Of a stretch of 64,000 bases of DNA, positions 48,491-61,489 are shown in pieces; position 1 is the stretch's first letter; the number at the start of each line of letters is the position of its first letter. Below the pieces are notes generated by a model. That model worked only from the letters and a program-made list of their open reading frames with translations, was not told where the DNA came from and did not search any database. The stretch is from assembly GCA_037903355.1 (NCBI GenBank), contig JBAJFE010000005.1:1116001-1180000 (forward strand). Direction: 5' to 3'. The translations under genes were made by a program, and so were the position numbers. This stretch comes from Trichuris trichiura. Taxonomy: Eukaryota > Nematoda > Enoplea > Trichinellida > Trichuridae.

Positions 48491-49299
48491 GTAGTCAGCA
48501 TAAAAGTATGCTTTCCCTAAGTCGCATTCTTCATCGCTTATGTGATTTCTCCATCCGCTATGGTTGACGCTTCGTCAGATTTTTCAAAATAACAATATGA
48601 CCTCATTTCTTCCCGCGTAGGATGGTCATGCTAATGAGTTTCGGGCTTCACTTTCCAAAAAATAAGCAATACATTTCAAATGCTTCGAAAGCATATTCTT
48701 ATAAGGAATTCCCTTTGTTAACCACACATGTCAAAGTGATCAGACGCTGCCAAACAGGCTGAGTCTGAAGCTGCTGACATACAGCGTGTGTGAAGGGCGT
48801 ACTGACTACGAATCACCTGATCGTACTGTTTTGTTAAATTACCCTATTTAGCTTTTCGTGCGAAACAAGCGGCGAAAAATCAGCGCAAGAAAATAAACAA
48901 ACTACCAGCGACGACACGACGGCTCCATCCACCAGCCAAGAGATGTCTTCATCCATTCATGAAGATGAATTTTGTCCGTGGCCTTTAGACTCCTGCAGAC
49001 TGCTCTGATGAATGTCAACAGGCGGAATTTCACCATTCGGGATTGACAATATTCAAAATTTTGCTCTTTAAAATTGCGCAATCCGGAATGAGCTAAGCTG
49101 CTACGCGTCAAAGAGAATAAACAGGCGCTCATATTGTTGGAAATACATTGACTTATACAGTACGTGTACATATCCTGCACATCACCAAAACTGTCTACTG
49201 TGTTCTGACCAATAAACGGTGTACTCTGCGTTCGAAGTTACAACAGGTTATGGGCCCAGCTACCGCCACAACCTAAACTTATAGCTCCCAGAAGCCAGA

Positions 49300-50740
49300 A
49301 TAATGCAGGAATACATTTACATTTGAATTCAAATGAAGCCATCCCGCAGGAAAACGGGCTCCTTATAGTTCTGCGTTTCCGTTCCCATAACAGAGAACCG
49401 ATACTGCGCTACTGAAGCGCTCTTGCACACAAAACACTAGTCGGGCGCGCAGAGGAAGGCCTATGAGTATTTTTGAAAAACGTGGTACCTGCTTTTCGTA
49501 CATCTACTGTACGAAGAAAGAAATTTCTCCTATTTCCAGCCTCCTGTGGCTCGAAAACTCCGAATGCTGCTCTCCATAAATATAGGAACATAATACTCGC
49601 TACTTAAAGTTCTTCGCCCATGCACGGCCAGTGTATAGAAGAGCGCCTTTTGTCGATCATCGCGACAAACGAAGTTTACAGCTTCCAAAGTTTCTATCCG
49701 ACCCAAAGCATCCACTTAGCAGCAAGGAGGATGCACCGAATACGTTTTTGAGCACTCCTTTCGATTTAGTTTCAAACGAAGCCATCGCGCGGAAGAACAG
49801 GCTCCCTATCGGTCCGCGTATCAAATCCCACTCAGCAAGAAAACTACAGCGCTAATACAACCCTCTCGCTCACAAAAAACTTTTTCAGCGCGCATGCGAC
49901 GCCTAATTAGGAATTTTGAAAATACTGGTACCTGCTTTTCGTTCATCTACTGGACGAAGAATGTAAAAAGACACGCTTTCATGTTTCTGGTCTCCCGTTG
50001 CACAAACGAGCTCCAAAAAACAGAAATATGGCTCTGCGTAGGTATACGCGCATAATATTCGGCAGTTAAACTACTTCATTACCGTGCCCCCAGGGCAAGG
50101 AAAAATAACTTCAGTCAAACGCCGCCATCAGGAGGTCTAACAGCTTCTAAGACTCGTACGCGACTCAACACAGCTGCATAAAAGCTAGTACGGTGCAGGA
50201 TTTAGTTTCTGCCGCCACTTTCTATTTCTGCTCGGATGATGGGATCACGAGCAAAAGCAGGGTGAATTTCCCTCGGTCTTCCCGTTCCCACTCCGCAGGA
50301 GCATCACAGCGGTTCTACGTTTCTTTCACGGACGAAAGAGCTATCCAACCCGCAGCGGACAGCCTGCGAGTATTGTTGAAAATATCGGTACCTGCGTTTC
50401 GTTCACCCACTGTACGAAGAATGTAAAAAAAGAACTATTTCTTATTTTCGGCCGAGGATTGTCCAAATGAGCGACGAAAAATATCAACATTGCTCTCCAT
50501 AAGTATAGCGGCATAATATTCGCTAGCTAAATTACTTCCTCCATGCGCGCTGAATGTATAGAAGAGCAGCTTTCGTCGAACACCGCCACGGAAACAAACA
50601 AAACCTATACCTTCCAAAGTTTCTACGCAACCTAACGTAACTATTTAAAAAGAGGAATGATGCAGGAATACTTTTCTGCCCGCTGCTCTCTGCTCTTTGC
50701 CTTCAAGTCAAACCATCGAGCAGAAAAACAGCCCCGTTAC

Positions 50741-50745
<5 letters not shown>
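49300..50745. repeat. Diverged tandem repeats, period about 440-460 bp
   Basis: GGTACCTGCTTTTCGTACAT with CTACTGTACGAAGAA recurs at about 49,486, 49,927 and 50,388, always followed by a CTCC(G)ATAA.TATAG..ACATAATA.TCG block and by an AACAGGCTCC/AACAGCCCCG segment. At least three diverged units are present, with partial copies at the ends. No gene is apparent; the short frames inside are repeats of each other. Confidence 0.6.

Positions 50746-50775
<30 letters not shown>
50745..50775. repeat. (TA)n microsatellite
   Basis: About 30 bp of TA repeat at the right edge of the diverged tandem repeats. Confidence 0.95.
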
Positions 50776-50778
<3 letters not shown>

Positions 50779-51163
50779 AAATTGCGAAGCGCAAGTAGAG
50801 GCACCGTTGCTCTATTACGACGCGGTGCAATAATTTAATTTAAAAGACTCACGAATTTTATAAGCGCAAATATTCAAAAAGTCCTACTCTCAAAATTAAT
50901 TGTCAGACGGCTTACTGTCGTTTGAATTTGAAGCGCAGGTTCTAACACTTTAAACTGCCTTTTGCTTACTTTAAGACAAGATGCAGTGAATTGCCAAAGT
51001 ACGGAAAGCGAGTACATAACGCTTGGGCGGCGTCGGTTAGCTTAAGTGGGCGACAGAAGCTTCGCTAAGCTAACCTAACCGCACTGGCGTCGAACGAAAC
51101 TGACGAAAGCGAAATAAAGAACCGGAATGGAAGGTTCATGTGTGAGGCACGTGACGCTAGCGA

Positions 51164-51469
51164 ATGACCTGCATTGAGGAAAACGAAAAGAAATTATTCG
51201 ACCTATCCACAACGAATTTGGGCATACATGCTGACGACAACGATTTACAAGAGAGAAGCTTTACTGCTACTGAGAACATAAAGAAAAAATTTGAGCTTTC
51301 GGTTGATGGCTTTGTTGGCGCTCCAACTAAGGCTGACAATGAAGTTACTTCAAAAAATGGGATGCTCGAACTACAAGACAATTCGTCAGACGGAGAGAGA
51401 AGAAGGAAAAGTTCTTCGCGGGCGGTAAAAACAATTATAAACAAAAGGAAAGGCGCGGTCAGCCATTAG
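51164..51469 (+). CDS. Hydrophilic 101-aa protein, unknown
   Basis: An ATG-started frame with charged composition: an acidic N-terminal half (TCIEENEKKLFDLS), a middle with FELSVDGFVGAPTK and a basic Ser/Arg/Lys end (GERRRKSSSRAVKTIINKRK). There is no signal peptide or membrane segment and no family I recognise. Composition is more protein-like than other short frames here, but there is no splice or homology support. Confidence 0.35.
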   Translation: MTCIEENEKKLFDLSTTNLGIHADDNDLQERSFTATENIKKKFELSVDGFVGAPTKADNEVTSKNGMLELQDNSSDGERRRKSSSRAVKTIINKRKGAVSH

Positions 51470-51499
51470 AAGAACGTGTTCCATGAAAGCGCATTATTC

Positions 51500-53590
51500 G
51501 GTTTGCTAGCGAGAATTGCAGCAATGAAACTACGCTTTACTCACACCATAACGGACAACTTATTCTACAAAGAATGAAGATACAATTGGTTATAACAGGC
51601 AGTTGAATATGTTCGTCAGTTTCAACATTTACGCGGTGCCGTTGGAAATCAGAAAACTCAGTGCAATGAACATATTGGGATTTTCAAACATTTTCTTATA
51701 CAATAGTTGCGAGCTAAACTATTACAGTACTCCGTTGATATACTATGGCACATTTTTGGTCAATAAATGCAATATAGCACATTTTTGTTTTTTGAAATGA
51801 CTTGTTGAAAAGAATTGTCGAAATAATGCATTTATTTATCCAACTGGTTTTCTTTATTCCTTTTGCAGAAATAAGTGAGTGTTCAAAGAACGCTCATTCA
51901 TTTCTGCAACCATGCAAAGAAATAAAAAGAAGCGGCATGCTCGAATCAGCGCATAATGTACCTTCCGTACTTGTCTGCTAAATGTTATGAAACCATTTAC
52001 TGCTCCTTTCAATCAAACAAAAGAATACACGTTATTTAATATGAATTCTATTTAAACGCGTTTTCCAGAAATTTCAACCTCAGTTACACTAAATACAAAC
52101 TTTCACTTACCATATTGTTCAGTACAGCCGAAAAGGAGCCAACGCAAACCTCTTTCTAATGAAACATATCGCTAAATTGAGCGACCACAATTTTGACAGT
52201 AATAAAGACCCATGGGTCCAAATAAACTTAAAAATAAACTTGAACAGTATTCTATGATCTCTTTCATGCTTTACAAAATTTTTCAACAGCAATTCAGAAA
52301 ACACTGCTCACCCAGACGCTACATAGGACATACAGTTCCGCGACTGAGCAAAACCATTGGAAATATCTAGCTTTGCGTTTAGCCTCCGCAAGAATTAAAA
52401 ATTGATAATAAACGTAGCCCTAAAATGAACTGCAGCGTGAGAGTCACAGCAGTAAAAAAATAAGTTAACAATTTTAAGTACATAACAAAACTTCAAACTA
52501 ACTTATTTTCAGTTGATTTGACGTCAGCTAAATGCCAAAGGTTAATTGTATGCGTAGGTTATTAACGCGCTGTTTGCGAGTTACACAATTTGCCAGTTTT
52601 TGTTTGAGGTGTCGCCTACAATCATTAACGGCATCGAATTCACCCACGATATAATGTCTGTTTTTTTTGCATTCAAATTAAAAACAGGTTTGAAAAATGT
52701 TTTGAAAATACAGAGGGTAAGTTTTTGAAATGAATCGATACAGCATAAGTAGATTTTATTTAAGCACTTAAACGTCTATAGCATTTGCAGCCGCACGCGT
52801 GGTAGAAAGTGTGACAAACTTATCCATCAGCTCATAATTTAAAATCAGTGACGGGCTACATTTTTATCATCATCCACCGCAAGAAATTATGCAGTGAATT
52901 AGGTAAAAATTTATTGGATCTCAGAAACTTCTACAACAGTATTATAAATATTTGAGTCTTTTGTATTGTACGCCAGCTGGCATACTATAAATAATGAAAA
53001 AAATGAACGAATGCAAGTACATTTTCAAAGAAATGCCAATTACTTTCTCCATCCTTTACTGGCAAGCACGTCGGCAATTTTTTCTGCCCTTACGTACCCC
53101 TAAGCTAAAGTATAGTATAGTCCTTCCTTTGAGGGTTGACTTTAGAAATGGGCACAGAACGATGGGAAAGGAAAAAGACCCGTCATGGACTCCAACCTTT
53201 GCCAATTTATTGGTCCTTAATGAAAAGTAAGCAAAATATAAGATCTTCATTTTGGTTTAGGTCTGCCTGCCGTGTTTGGCATTTAAAGATGGACACGTTA
53301 ATTAGCACTTCCCTAAAATGGTACTTGCATTTATTTGTTTACACTTTTAGGATACTGTACGTTTGCTGGCAAATGATACAAAAGACCTCAACGTTTTTAG
53401 AATGCTGGAATGGATTTTTTAGCAGATACATTTGTTAAGGCTTTATTCGAACGACCAAGCAACATAAACAGCCATACCCAACCTCCATATAACCGACCGT
53501 AGTCTCCCGTGCGCAGGTTACAAAGAACCTGAGCATCGTTGGAGTCGCGGTCGTAACAATATTAATATTATATTACTTCTAACAGCAAGT
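51500..53590. other. AT-rich stretch, nothing recognised
   Basis: Short frames only, none with splice structure or a known family. Confidence 0.3.
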
Positions 53591-53619
53591 CGTAAAAAAG
53601 TTGCAAAAAGTTTTAGGTT

Positions 53620-53936
53620 TCTTGTCTTCTTGTCTTTCACAAGGGAAGCGATGCTCAATATTAACGCGGCATTTGGCAAGCATATGGTCTCCAAATCATT
53701 CGCAACTCGTTGGGTTAAGAGGTTTGCCAACGGAGATGAGCAACTGGAAGATACTGCCCGAAAGGTCGGCGGCCCGAAATCAACATCGATGCATTGAAAA
53801 AGTTAGTGGACTTAGACCCTTCCCCAACCCGAAAGCAGATATTGTCGCAGCTAGGTACTTTCCCACAAACAGCATCTATGCAGCCGCGGTGGACTGGCAA
53901 AGTAATGCCGCTAAGAAACAAAAACCGAAGTTGTGA
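53620..53936 (+). pseudogene. Mariner transposase N-terminal relic, frameshifted
   Basis: One frame gives FATRWVKRFANGDEQLEDTA; the next, after a one-base shift near 53,765, gives GRPEINIDALKKLVDLDPSP then TRKQILSQLGTFPQTASM. This is the mariner helix-turn-helix region (RWFxRFxxGDxxLED..R.GRP....D..L...V..DP..T..ELA..LG.S..T). The catalytic domain is absent. It ends 12 bp beyond the MED30 stop codon, on the opposite strand. Confidence 0.75.
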
Positions 53937-53947
53937 GAATAATACTT

Positions 53948-54931
53948 TTAGTTTAACAAAGAAGAAATGCTCCATCCGATATTTCGTAAAAATGCTATGT
54001 TTTCTTTCAGCATATTCATTACCTCTTCCAACTGCTGTTTTGTATTAAGGTACTGTGCGTAAACTGTTTTGTATTCGCTTCGTGACATTGCTTCTTTTCG
54101 AATAGCCTCCAACCTCGGATTCTGCTTTCCTACGTAAGGTATCAACTCCTATGGATAAAACTTAAAATTCAAAAATGCGTTAGATGGGAACCAACCTGAA
54201 CATCATTGTCGCAATTGGCTGGCAGTTTTTGCTGCTGGAAGTTTTCAATTGCATCAATGATTGAACCTAACCGATTTGCCATTAAAACCGCCTGCTTCAA
54301 AGATTCTTGAGCTCTTCCCAACTTTTCCTGCTGTTGTTTCATGGTCTCATTGGAGACCGACAGCTAGAGTTTAAAAATATTTTCTACCCAAAGTTCAAAT
54401 AGACCGTTGAAACTTACATTTGCCACTTTCAATAATGAACAGACATCGATGACACGGTGAAGTACTTCTCTGGTTACGTCTCGACCTACAATACACAGCC
54501 CAACCGGACCATACTGGCTGATATCTTGAATTGCTTGCGGAACGTTGACACCCAAAGACTGGCCAGTAGCTGCTGAACGAGTTGACGGAGAAGGCCATGA
54601 GTCCCGATCAGTGGTTATATCAAAATATGATTCTTCTGCTGGTTGATTCGTTGTGCATTTTAGTGAAGCATAAGAAACTCCTTCTAATAACAACAAGTCT
54701 ATTCAGCTTTCAACTTAATGAAAGAAAAAACTCACTTTCCAACGACATGGTCTGGACGGTAGCTGGTCCTTCCGTACGGGCGCCAAATGTATTGACAAGT
54801 GACTGATACGGATTAGCAGTGGACATGCAGGGCGCGGAGCCGGATGAATCGGATACATAACATCCGGAAGTCATTGGTCTGACAGGCAATGGAAATGTTT
54901 GGATGAACGATCCAGGCTGAGGATTTGACAT
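53948..54931 (-). CDS. MED30: Mediator complex subunit 30
   Basis: Four exons: 54,736-54,931 (ATG at 54,931), 54,418-54,638, 54,196-54,363 and 53,948-54,148. Introns are 97, 54 and 47 nt and the frame is kept at every join; the product is 261 aa. It belongs to the Mediator head, linking activators to RNA polymerase II. Matching blocks: VGLCIVGRDVTREVLHRVID plus VCSLLK corresponds to the LCxxGQExVxxIVxRTxEIF helix of MED30; a central helix (MKQQQEKLGRAQESLKQA) follows; then ELIPYV, and a C-terminal coiled coil ending NIGWSISSLLN, like the metazoan NLIWDINxML end. The N-terminal ~100 residues are Ser/Gly/Pro-rich and make it longer than the human protein (178 aa). A NAGNAG acceptor at exon 2 allows a one-residue variant. 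Confidence 0.88.
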
Positions 54932-56950
54932 TGCAGTCGGTCAGACTTCACGGAAACAATATATCTGAGTTCTAGCGTAAAAAATAGTCCACAGGTTATT
55001 TTGATCTTATGCAAACGAGGAATCCGTTAAGCTTGACAGAAGTACAACATTTTTCGTTTATTCAAATGTAGAACGTGGAAACGGAAAGGGATTAACTTTC
55101 TTTATGCACTAAGACATAACTTGACTGCAACAAACTCAAAATAACACGCAACTCTCAAAACGCATAGTAAATAGGCCGCTTATTCAGCCTGTTTTAAAAT
55201 TTGACTTAATTTAAGGCGGTACGCTTCTAGACAGCTTTGACTACTATTCGTTAATCTGACAATTCCTAAAGTTACCTCAGAACGTCACAGAATAAGGTGA
55301 AAGCAACTGTACACCTTAATCTCGGACATGTAAACACCTTTGAAAGTACCAAGAGAAAATACTGATCTTCAAGTTCCAATCTTATTAAGATGATTGCAAA
55401 ACATTCACAACGATTTTGATTTAAAAATTGAACGAAGACAAAGAAAGTGAGATGGTTTTCTTGCAGAAAATAAAAGTTTCATTCACTAGTGTTTGCTTCA
55501 GCCTAAAAACGCAAGCGCTGAGCAAGCGAGATTTGGAAATTAAAATCTATAACCTAAAATGTATCAATCCAAAATATATCGGTAAAATTAATTGGCCATG
55601 CATACCAAAAGCCTTGCGGAAAGCCTAGCTCAGCCGACAAAATGCAGTTTCGGTTTTGAAAAAATCGCGGTTTTCCTTCTCTGCTCTTAGCTGAACCAAT
55701 ATCTAAAAGCTTAGACTTCTGCTTAGGCTTAGTTTAAGAAAGACCGGGACAGCAAAGGGGGGCAAAGCTCAGCGTGAAACACCGCTGTTTTACTGTATGT
55801 TTGCAGGATGTTGTTTCGCCTTTACCCAAACCTAAACCAAATTTTAAAAAATTTATTTCAGTTTAGGCTTACGTTAGCGCATAAATGGAATATGTAGGGT
55901 GCTTGACACTGCAGCCACGAAAGGATGGCCAACGTTTACGCTCAATGGAACCTGCATTCTGCTGCAACTCGGGGTTGCGTTGATTTGTTTCGAAAAAAAG
56001 ATTTAAAATAAGTTTCAAAAAATTCCACGCCGTATTTTGTTTAAAAAGTAATTAAATATGAGACTTTTGAGCATCGCGATTTAGATTATCCATCTAGAAC
56101 CTGAAAATCATTCTCTACGAATTTTTCGAAACTGATTTTTGCAACCGCCAATTGAAATAGAGTAAAGGGAATCAATTAATCGAAAAGCAAAAATAAAGCG
56201 CTACCGAATCACAATGGGCATCTTTCTGAATGATTTTTCGTTAAAGTATTTTTTCTCAAAATCTTCCACGCAGCTTTCGCGACTTTGCAAAGCAAAACAG
56301 GATAAACAAGTCGAAATCGCGACTTTTCAATCCGTGCCAGTGTTAAATACTAATTGGCAAACACCTTCTATGGGGATTTGATAAATGCAAGTGAGATCAA
56401 GCGTTCCGTCTACCGAATACAGTATTTGATGCGGGGTGGTTTCTATAGTCGAATTTCCAAAAGCGTAGCGCTTGTTTTACGTGTTTTCTTATAGCTTTTG
56501 AAATAACACAAATGCTCTGCTGTAAATTGCCGTCTCGGTGGGACACTTTTAGCTTATAGCTAATTTCAACAAGTACTCTTTTTCTCAGCCAAAATATATG
56601 CATCTTTGCCGCCTACCATTCGCTGAAATCACCCAGCTTCTTCGAGAATCATGGAAAGATTACTCAGCGCTCGGTTTTACAAATTTAAGCGCCGTCTTTT
56701 GTTTTTATAAAACTATAATACCATGCAAACTAGATTTAAGGATATACATGTCGTTACGAACAGCTTTTATTGTCAGAATGGGAAATTATTTGTTCAGTGT
56801 ACCTTAGTACAAATAATTTGAAAGTATACTGTATCCACTAGTTTTCGGCGTATTTATCTTCCAAGTAAGTTCGATTTAGTCGAACTTTCTGTTCTTCTTT
56901 TATTTAAAAAAATAGACCCTACTAAATTTGCCGCATTTTTGCCATTGCTG
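54932..56950. other. Intergenic between MED30 and MPI
   Basis: It should hold the promoters of two divergent genes. Short frames only; TTAGGC-like pairs occur near 55,720. Nothing is recognised. Confidence 0.35.
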
Positions 56951-56969
56951 TCTTGCAGATTGCTAAACG

Positions 56970-58514
56970 ATGATCAGACTTAAAGCTGCCTATCAAACAT
57001 ACGAATGGGGAAAATTGGGCAACGAAAGTAAGGTGGCAACGATGCTCAGTGCGGGAGATCAATCGATCAACATTGATCCGAAATCTCCATACGCCGAAGT
57101 AATAACCATTGTTGTCATTGTTAGATTAAAAGTTGTCATTTTTCGAAGTTATGGATGGGTACTCATCCTAAAGGAAGTTCGCTTATTGCTTCCACGGGAC
57201 AACAATTGTCCGCGTGGCTTGCCGAACACGTCAGCTACGTCGGCGAAAATTTAAAAAGCGCTATTGACGCCAACAACAAGCAACTGGATTTGCCCTTTCT
57301 TTTCAAAGTTCTTTCCGTCAACAAAGCGTTATCCATTCAAGTCCATCCAAACAAGGTTGGTTAGCTGTCACTCGTTTGAGACCGCCAATTTTTCTTGCCA
57401 ACACAGGACGAAGCAGTGATCCTGCATGAAAAGGATCCAAAAAATTATCCCGATCCCAACCATAAGCCCGAAATGGCAATTGCTTTAAGCCCATTTGAAT
57501 TGCTTTGCAGTTTTCGACCTTTGCATGAAATTATGCAAAATCTTGAAGGTACACTGACGATTGCCAAAGCTTATTATCATCTATAAGCTTCTCGTAGCTA
57601 CACCCGAACTGGTAGCGTTGGTTGGAAATGATTGTGTGACGCAATTGCGTCAGGTAGCCAATGCGAACGTTCCGGAGAGTAAGAGGAAAGAGGCTTTGAA
57701 GATTTGTTTTTCAAACTTGCTGACTCAGTCGGAACAACGAGTAGCAGCCGAGATGGATAAACTATTAAAACGAGTAGTCAAAGCGGAAGATTTCTTCGTC
57801 GAACTTCAAACTTCTGTTTAGACAAATGCCACAAATGGATCGGTAGGTCTGGTCAATGCTGAACTACTTCATCGTCTTAATAAACATTTTCCGCGGGACG
57901 TTGGCTGTTGGGCTCCATTTTTTCTAAATCATTTCTGGTTACAACCAGGCGAAGCCGTCTTCTTGGGCGCTAACGAAGCGCATGCTTATCTCTTCGGCGG
58001 TTTGGCGCTCAATATCTTATTCCAATCAAACATGTGACTTCGTCATATCTAGACTGCATAGAATGTATGGCCTGTTCGGACAACACCGTTCGTGCAGGCT
58101 TGACGCCTAAGTTCAAAGATGTTCAAAACCTGTGTCGCATGTTAACATACAGAACGGTGAGCCCAAAGGAAATCAAGCTTATCCCAAAGCAGGATAAGGG
58201 CAAATGTCTTACAATCTACGATCCACCTGTAAAAGAATTTTGCGTTCATCGAATCGAAGTAGCCAGTAGACTCAGTGTCAGTTGAAAAAGCTTCTACCAT
58301 TCTCTTTTAGGTACCTCGAAAGGAGAACTACGTGTTAGATGCATTAAATACTTGCAGTATCGTCTTGGTTGTAGAAGGATATGCGGACGTGGCCGAAACT
58401 GAAACCCAGAAGCTAACAAGTGGTTTCATTGGATTGCTTCCTGCTAAGATGTCGTTAAAAATCACTGTAAAGACGGCACCGTTCGTGATGTTTCAATCGT
58501 TTGCTAAAGATTAG
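56970..58514 (+). CDS. MPI: Mannose-6-phosphate isomerase (type I)
   Basis: Seven exons: 56,970-57,098, 57,149-57,355, 57,407-57,548, 57,598-57,773, 57,822-57,999, 58,053-58,258 and 58,311-58,514. Six introns of 48-53 nt. Product is 413 aa, close to human MPI (423). It interconverts fructose-6-phosphate and mannose-6-phosphate in the cytosol, feeding GDP-mannose and N-glycosylation. The zinc ligands are present: Gln107 and His109 (IQVHPNK), Glu134 (HKPEMAIAL), His272 (NEAHAYL). The catalytic Arg291 is in [29 protein letters not shown] and [15 protein letters not shown] are family signatures. Intron 4 (57,774-57,821) removes an otherwise in-frame TAG. A CTTGCAG sits just before the ATG and could be an acceptor for an upstream exon or trans-splicing. 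Confidence 0.95.
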
Positions 58515-58680
58515 GAAAATGCATGGAACTACGAAGAAGCGCTTACATAATGGGCGCTGTAGTCGACTGTTCGTTCTTGATTAAGCTTTCAATGTGAATG
58601 CATGTCAAATAGCTACTGTTTAATCAAAACCAATTTAAGCAACGTGAATAAAGAAAAAAATTAAAACGAAACCGGCATAC

Positions 58681-59249
58681 TCACTGGCTAGGAGTATGGT
58701 CATTAGCAGAAGGACTTGTGTTCATTGCGGGCATTAGCTTGCTGCGTTGCTTTTCATCCAATTCTTTCAGCTCGTCGTCATTTTCGCTTAAAGCAGTCAT
58801 TTCTTCCTCAAACTTGCGAATATCTGTAAAAAAAACTGTTCGAGTCCGTGAACTACAGAGTACACACATTGGATACCTTCTGGCGAAGCTCTAACACCGT
58901 AATCTTTGATTGCCTCCAACTTAGCGCGCATAATCAACGGATAAACATGAACCAGCCATTGAACCATGCTGCTGCCACACTGCTTTACAGCCGCTTCGTA
59001 CTCGGCAGTTTGTTCGACCGCTTCGATTTTGTTCAAAATATGCAAGTAGCAAGCTGAAAAACACGAGACGCGTCAAGAAAACTTCGATTCGTAGCTTACT
59101 GTTACGCACGAAAACGAAAAGTTCAAAGTACAATAATTTAAAAGACAAAAGGCGACAGCGTCGAGCGGCAAGCTGGGAAATGAAGCTAAAATAACGTTCG
59201 CTACGCCGTACGTAGACTTCTTACCTTTCGCTTCAGCTTTTGTCAACAT
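58681..59249 (-). CDS. Protein C10 homologue (C12orf57 family)
   Basis: Three exons: 59,225-59,249 (ATG at 59,249), 58,877-59,053 and 58,681-58,823; the introns are 171 and 53 nt, both in phase 1. Product is 114 aa (human C10 is 126 aa). The chain LTKAEAKACYLHILNKIEAV, then VYPLIMRAKLEAIKDYGVRA, DIRKFEEEMTALSEND and KLMPAM follows the human order LSAEQAKVVLAEVIQAF, LPVATQIQQEVIKAYGF, LVKSYEAQDPEI and LFLPPM. C10 is a small conserved helical protein; its human form is linked to brain development, and its molecular role is unclear. It is convergent with MPI, with 166 bp between the stops. Confidence 0.85.
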
Positions 59250-61489
59250 TTCGTTCGAAAAAGAGCAATGCAAGAGTAGCGACGACAGCGAAAATACCGA
59301 ACGTACGCGAGTTTGTAGCTGCTGCTAAAAGTAACTGTGAACGCAGGTACACAGCAGCTAAATGACCTTTGCCAACCCAATTAGAACAACGGAATTTTAA
59401 ACACCATACTGTAACGTTGCGGTGGTTAAGTTTAAAGTTATAAATGCACTTGTTGTGCTTGAAATTTGCAAAATAAAACCAACAGAAAAATACGCAAAGC
59501 TGTTTGAGCAAATCTGGTAACCAATCGATAATCGAATACCCAATGCCAAACTCTGTCTCCTATTTTGACTATATCGACCGACCTCCTGAATTTTTCAATT
59601 TTAATCTTCCAAAAATGCGCCTGTTTTTAGTAATACATCATTTGTGATGTTGGCTTCGCGTGTGGGTTTCGAGGCTGTTTTTCTTTTTGGTACAGTACTG
59701 TAGCCTAATGCGGTTTTTAGTTAGGTTTGCAGTCATGGAAAAAATTCTTAAAATTGGAAGGTTTATGAGCAACGGTTGTAACATAATTTATAAAACTGTT
59801 CATGCACATTATTCGAGCTGTCACTTTCTGTAATCGGCGTACCAAAACTGAAAGAAACTGTTTTTTATCGTTTTTGCTATGCAGAAGACAAAACACGGCG
59901 TCGATTTTGACAGTTTCGTACAACACTGTCGTTTTTGCCTGTTTGTAGTAATAAAATGTAAATCTTCCAATCGTTAGGTACCTTTTTCAGCAGTTAGCAA
60001 TCAGTTTAACAACTGCTATTTGGTAATAATATCATTTTTAAAAAGTTATTAATGTAGGTTGCACGTTTCACGAATGAACCTGAGCGCACAATTACTGTTT
60101 CGCTTTTGGTACGTAGGTTTAGCAAAGCTTTCGTGTTTTCTGTAGAAGCAAAGAAAAGAGTAAACGGTTTTACCTCTTGTGTCCTACAGTAAACATTTAT
60201 TATTTTCAATTAACAGGTTTACTGAAGACTGGCCGCGAAATTTTTCTACAGACAACCGCTTACCCTACTTATCATTGTTCTACAAAAGTGTGAAGCTGCG
60301 AGCAGATTTCAGCAGATGTGATTTCATGACCGAAATTACAAACGCTGATTATATCAACATAAAAATGCACCTGTAATATAAGCTTTATCCAAGAAAACAG
60401 ATTCAAAAAATAACCAACACTTCGCCATCGTCAAATAAGTCGTACTGACTTCGTAGGGAAAAGCAAATGAAAGCGAATTGCTGAAAAAGAGACGAACCAT
60501 TAAATAAATTCGCTTCCCTCAAAATAGAGCTTTTTGTGGCCTATGAATGTATCCTGCGCTAGCAACACTTGAAAGCATCTTTTTGGCATAATAGAATCCA
60601 TGAAAAAAGAGCAAAGAGATTTTGAAACTCGCTTGATTTGTTCCGAATCTCGCGTGTTTCCATCATTCAACTCTTCAACCTATTTATTACGGTACTTCAA
60701 ATCAGTTTTGCCAGAGACAAAGCTAGTCAGTTCAAGTAACTTCATTCGTTTCTCTTCAGTAAATGTTATGCTAAAATAGCAATGGACTTTCCATTTAAAG
60801 TTTTTTCGATTTTGGCAAACTACTTGCAAATCGAAAGGAAATTTTCAAAACTACCGTACCAGTTTTGAATATTCGCTACGAAAATTTGAATTCGAAGCAC
60901 GAACGCTCACTTCCAGCGTTTTAGCCTGACTGCAACCAATGAAAACAAAAAGGCAAACAAGTGAAAATGGCTAATATGGCGAAAGCAATTTTCAAAATTC
61001 CAATCGACAGCTTTTCAATGCCTGAATGCCGTCACAGTTGAAAGTAAAATAGTTTCTACATATTCTGTTGGTTGTTTTATTTATTCAACAATTTAGTTCG
61101 TATTTATAGGTCACCGCGTGCATAGGTGCGCTCAGGACGCACGTTGAACTTAACATCGCTCCAATAGCTAAGCTAAAGCTGATCCGCCTTACCTACTAAG
61201 CTTAATATTATGCTAATTATAAACTTAGAAAAAAAGTTTAAGTTCACTTTTCTCTCTTTCATACAATCATATCTGGAACCTTAACTTAACCTTTTTCAAG
61301 ACGTTGCCTAAGGAAATTGTCAAAATGATAGTTGAAGAAGTCCCCCATCAGATGAGCAAAAGGAAGTAAGCCCTTTCACCCTATTAAATATGCAAAATAG
61401 ATGAGTAGGTCAGAATAAATGTCTTCTCTGCGGGCAGCAGTGTGTTTAGCAGTGAAGGGACGGTAAGCTCAGTTATTTACTCCTTCATT
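59250..61489. other. Intergenic between C10 and the chitin-binding gene
   Basis: AT-rich with short frames only; no repeat or RNA gene is recognised. The promoters of both flanking genes should lie here. Confidence 0.35.
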
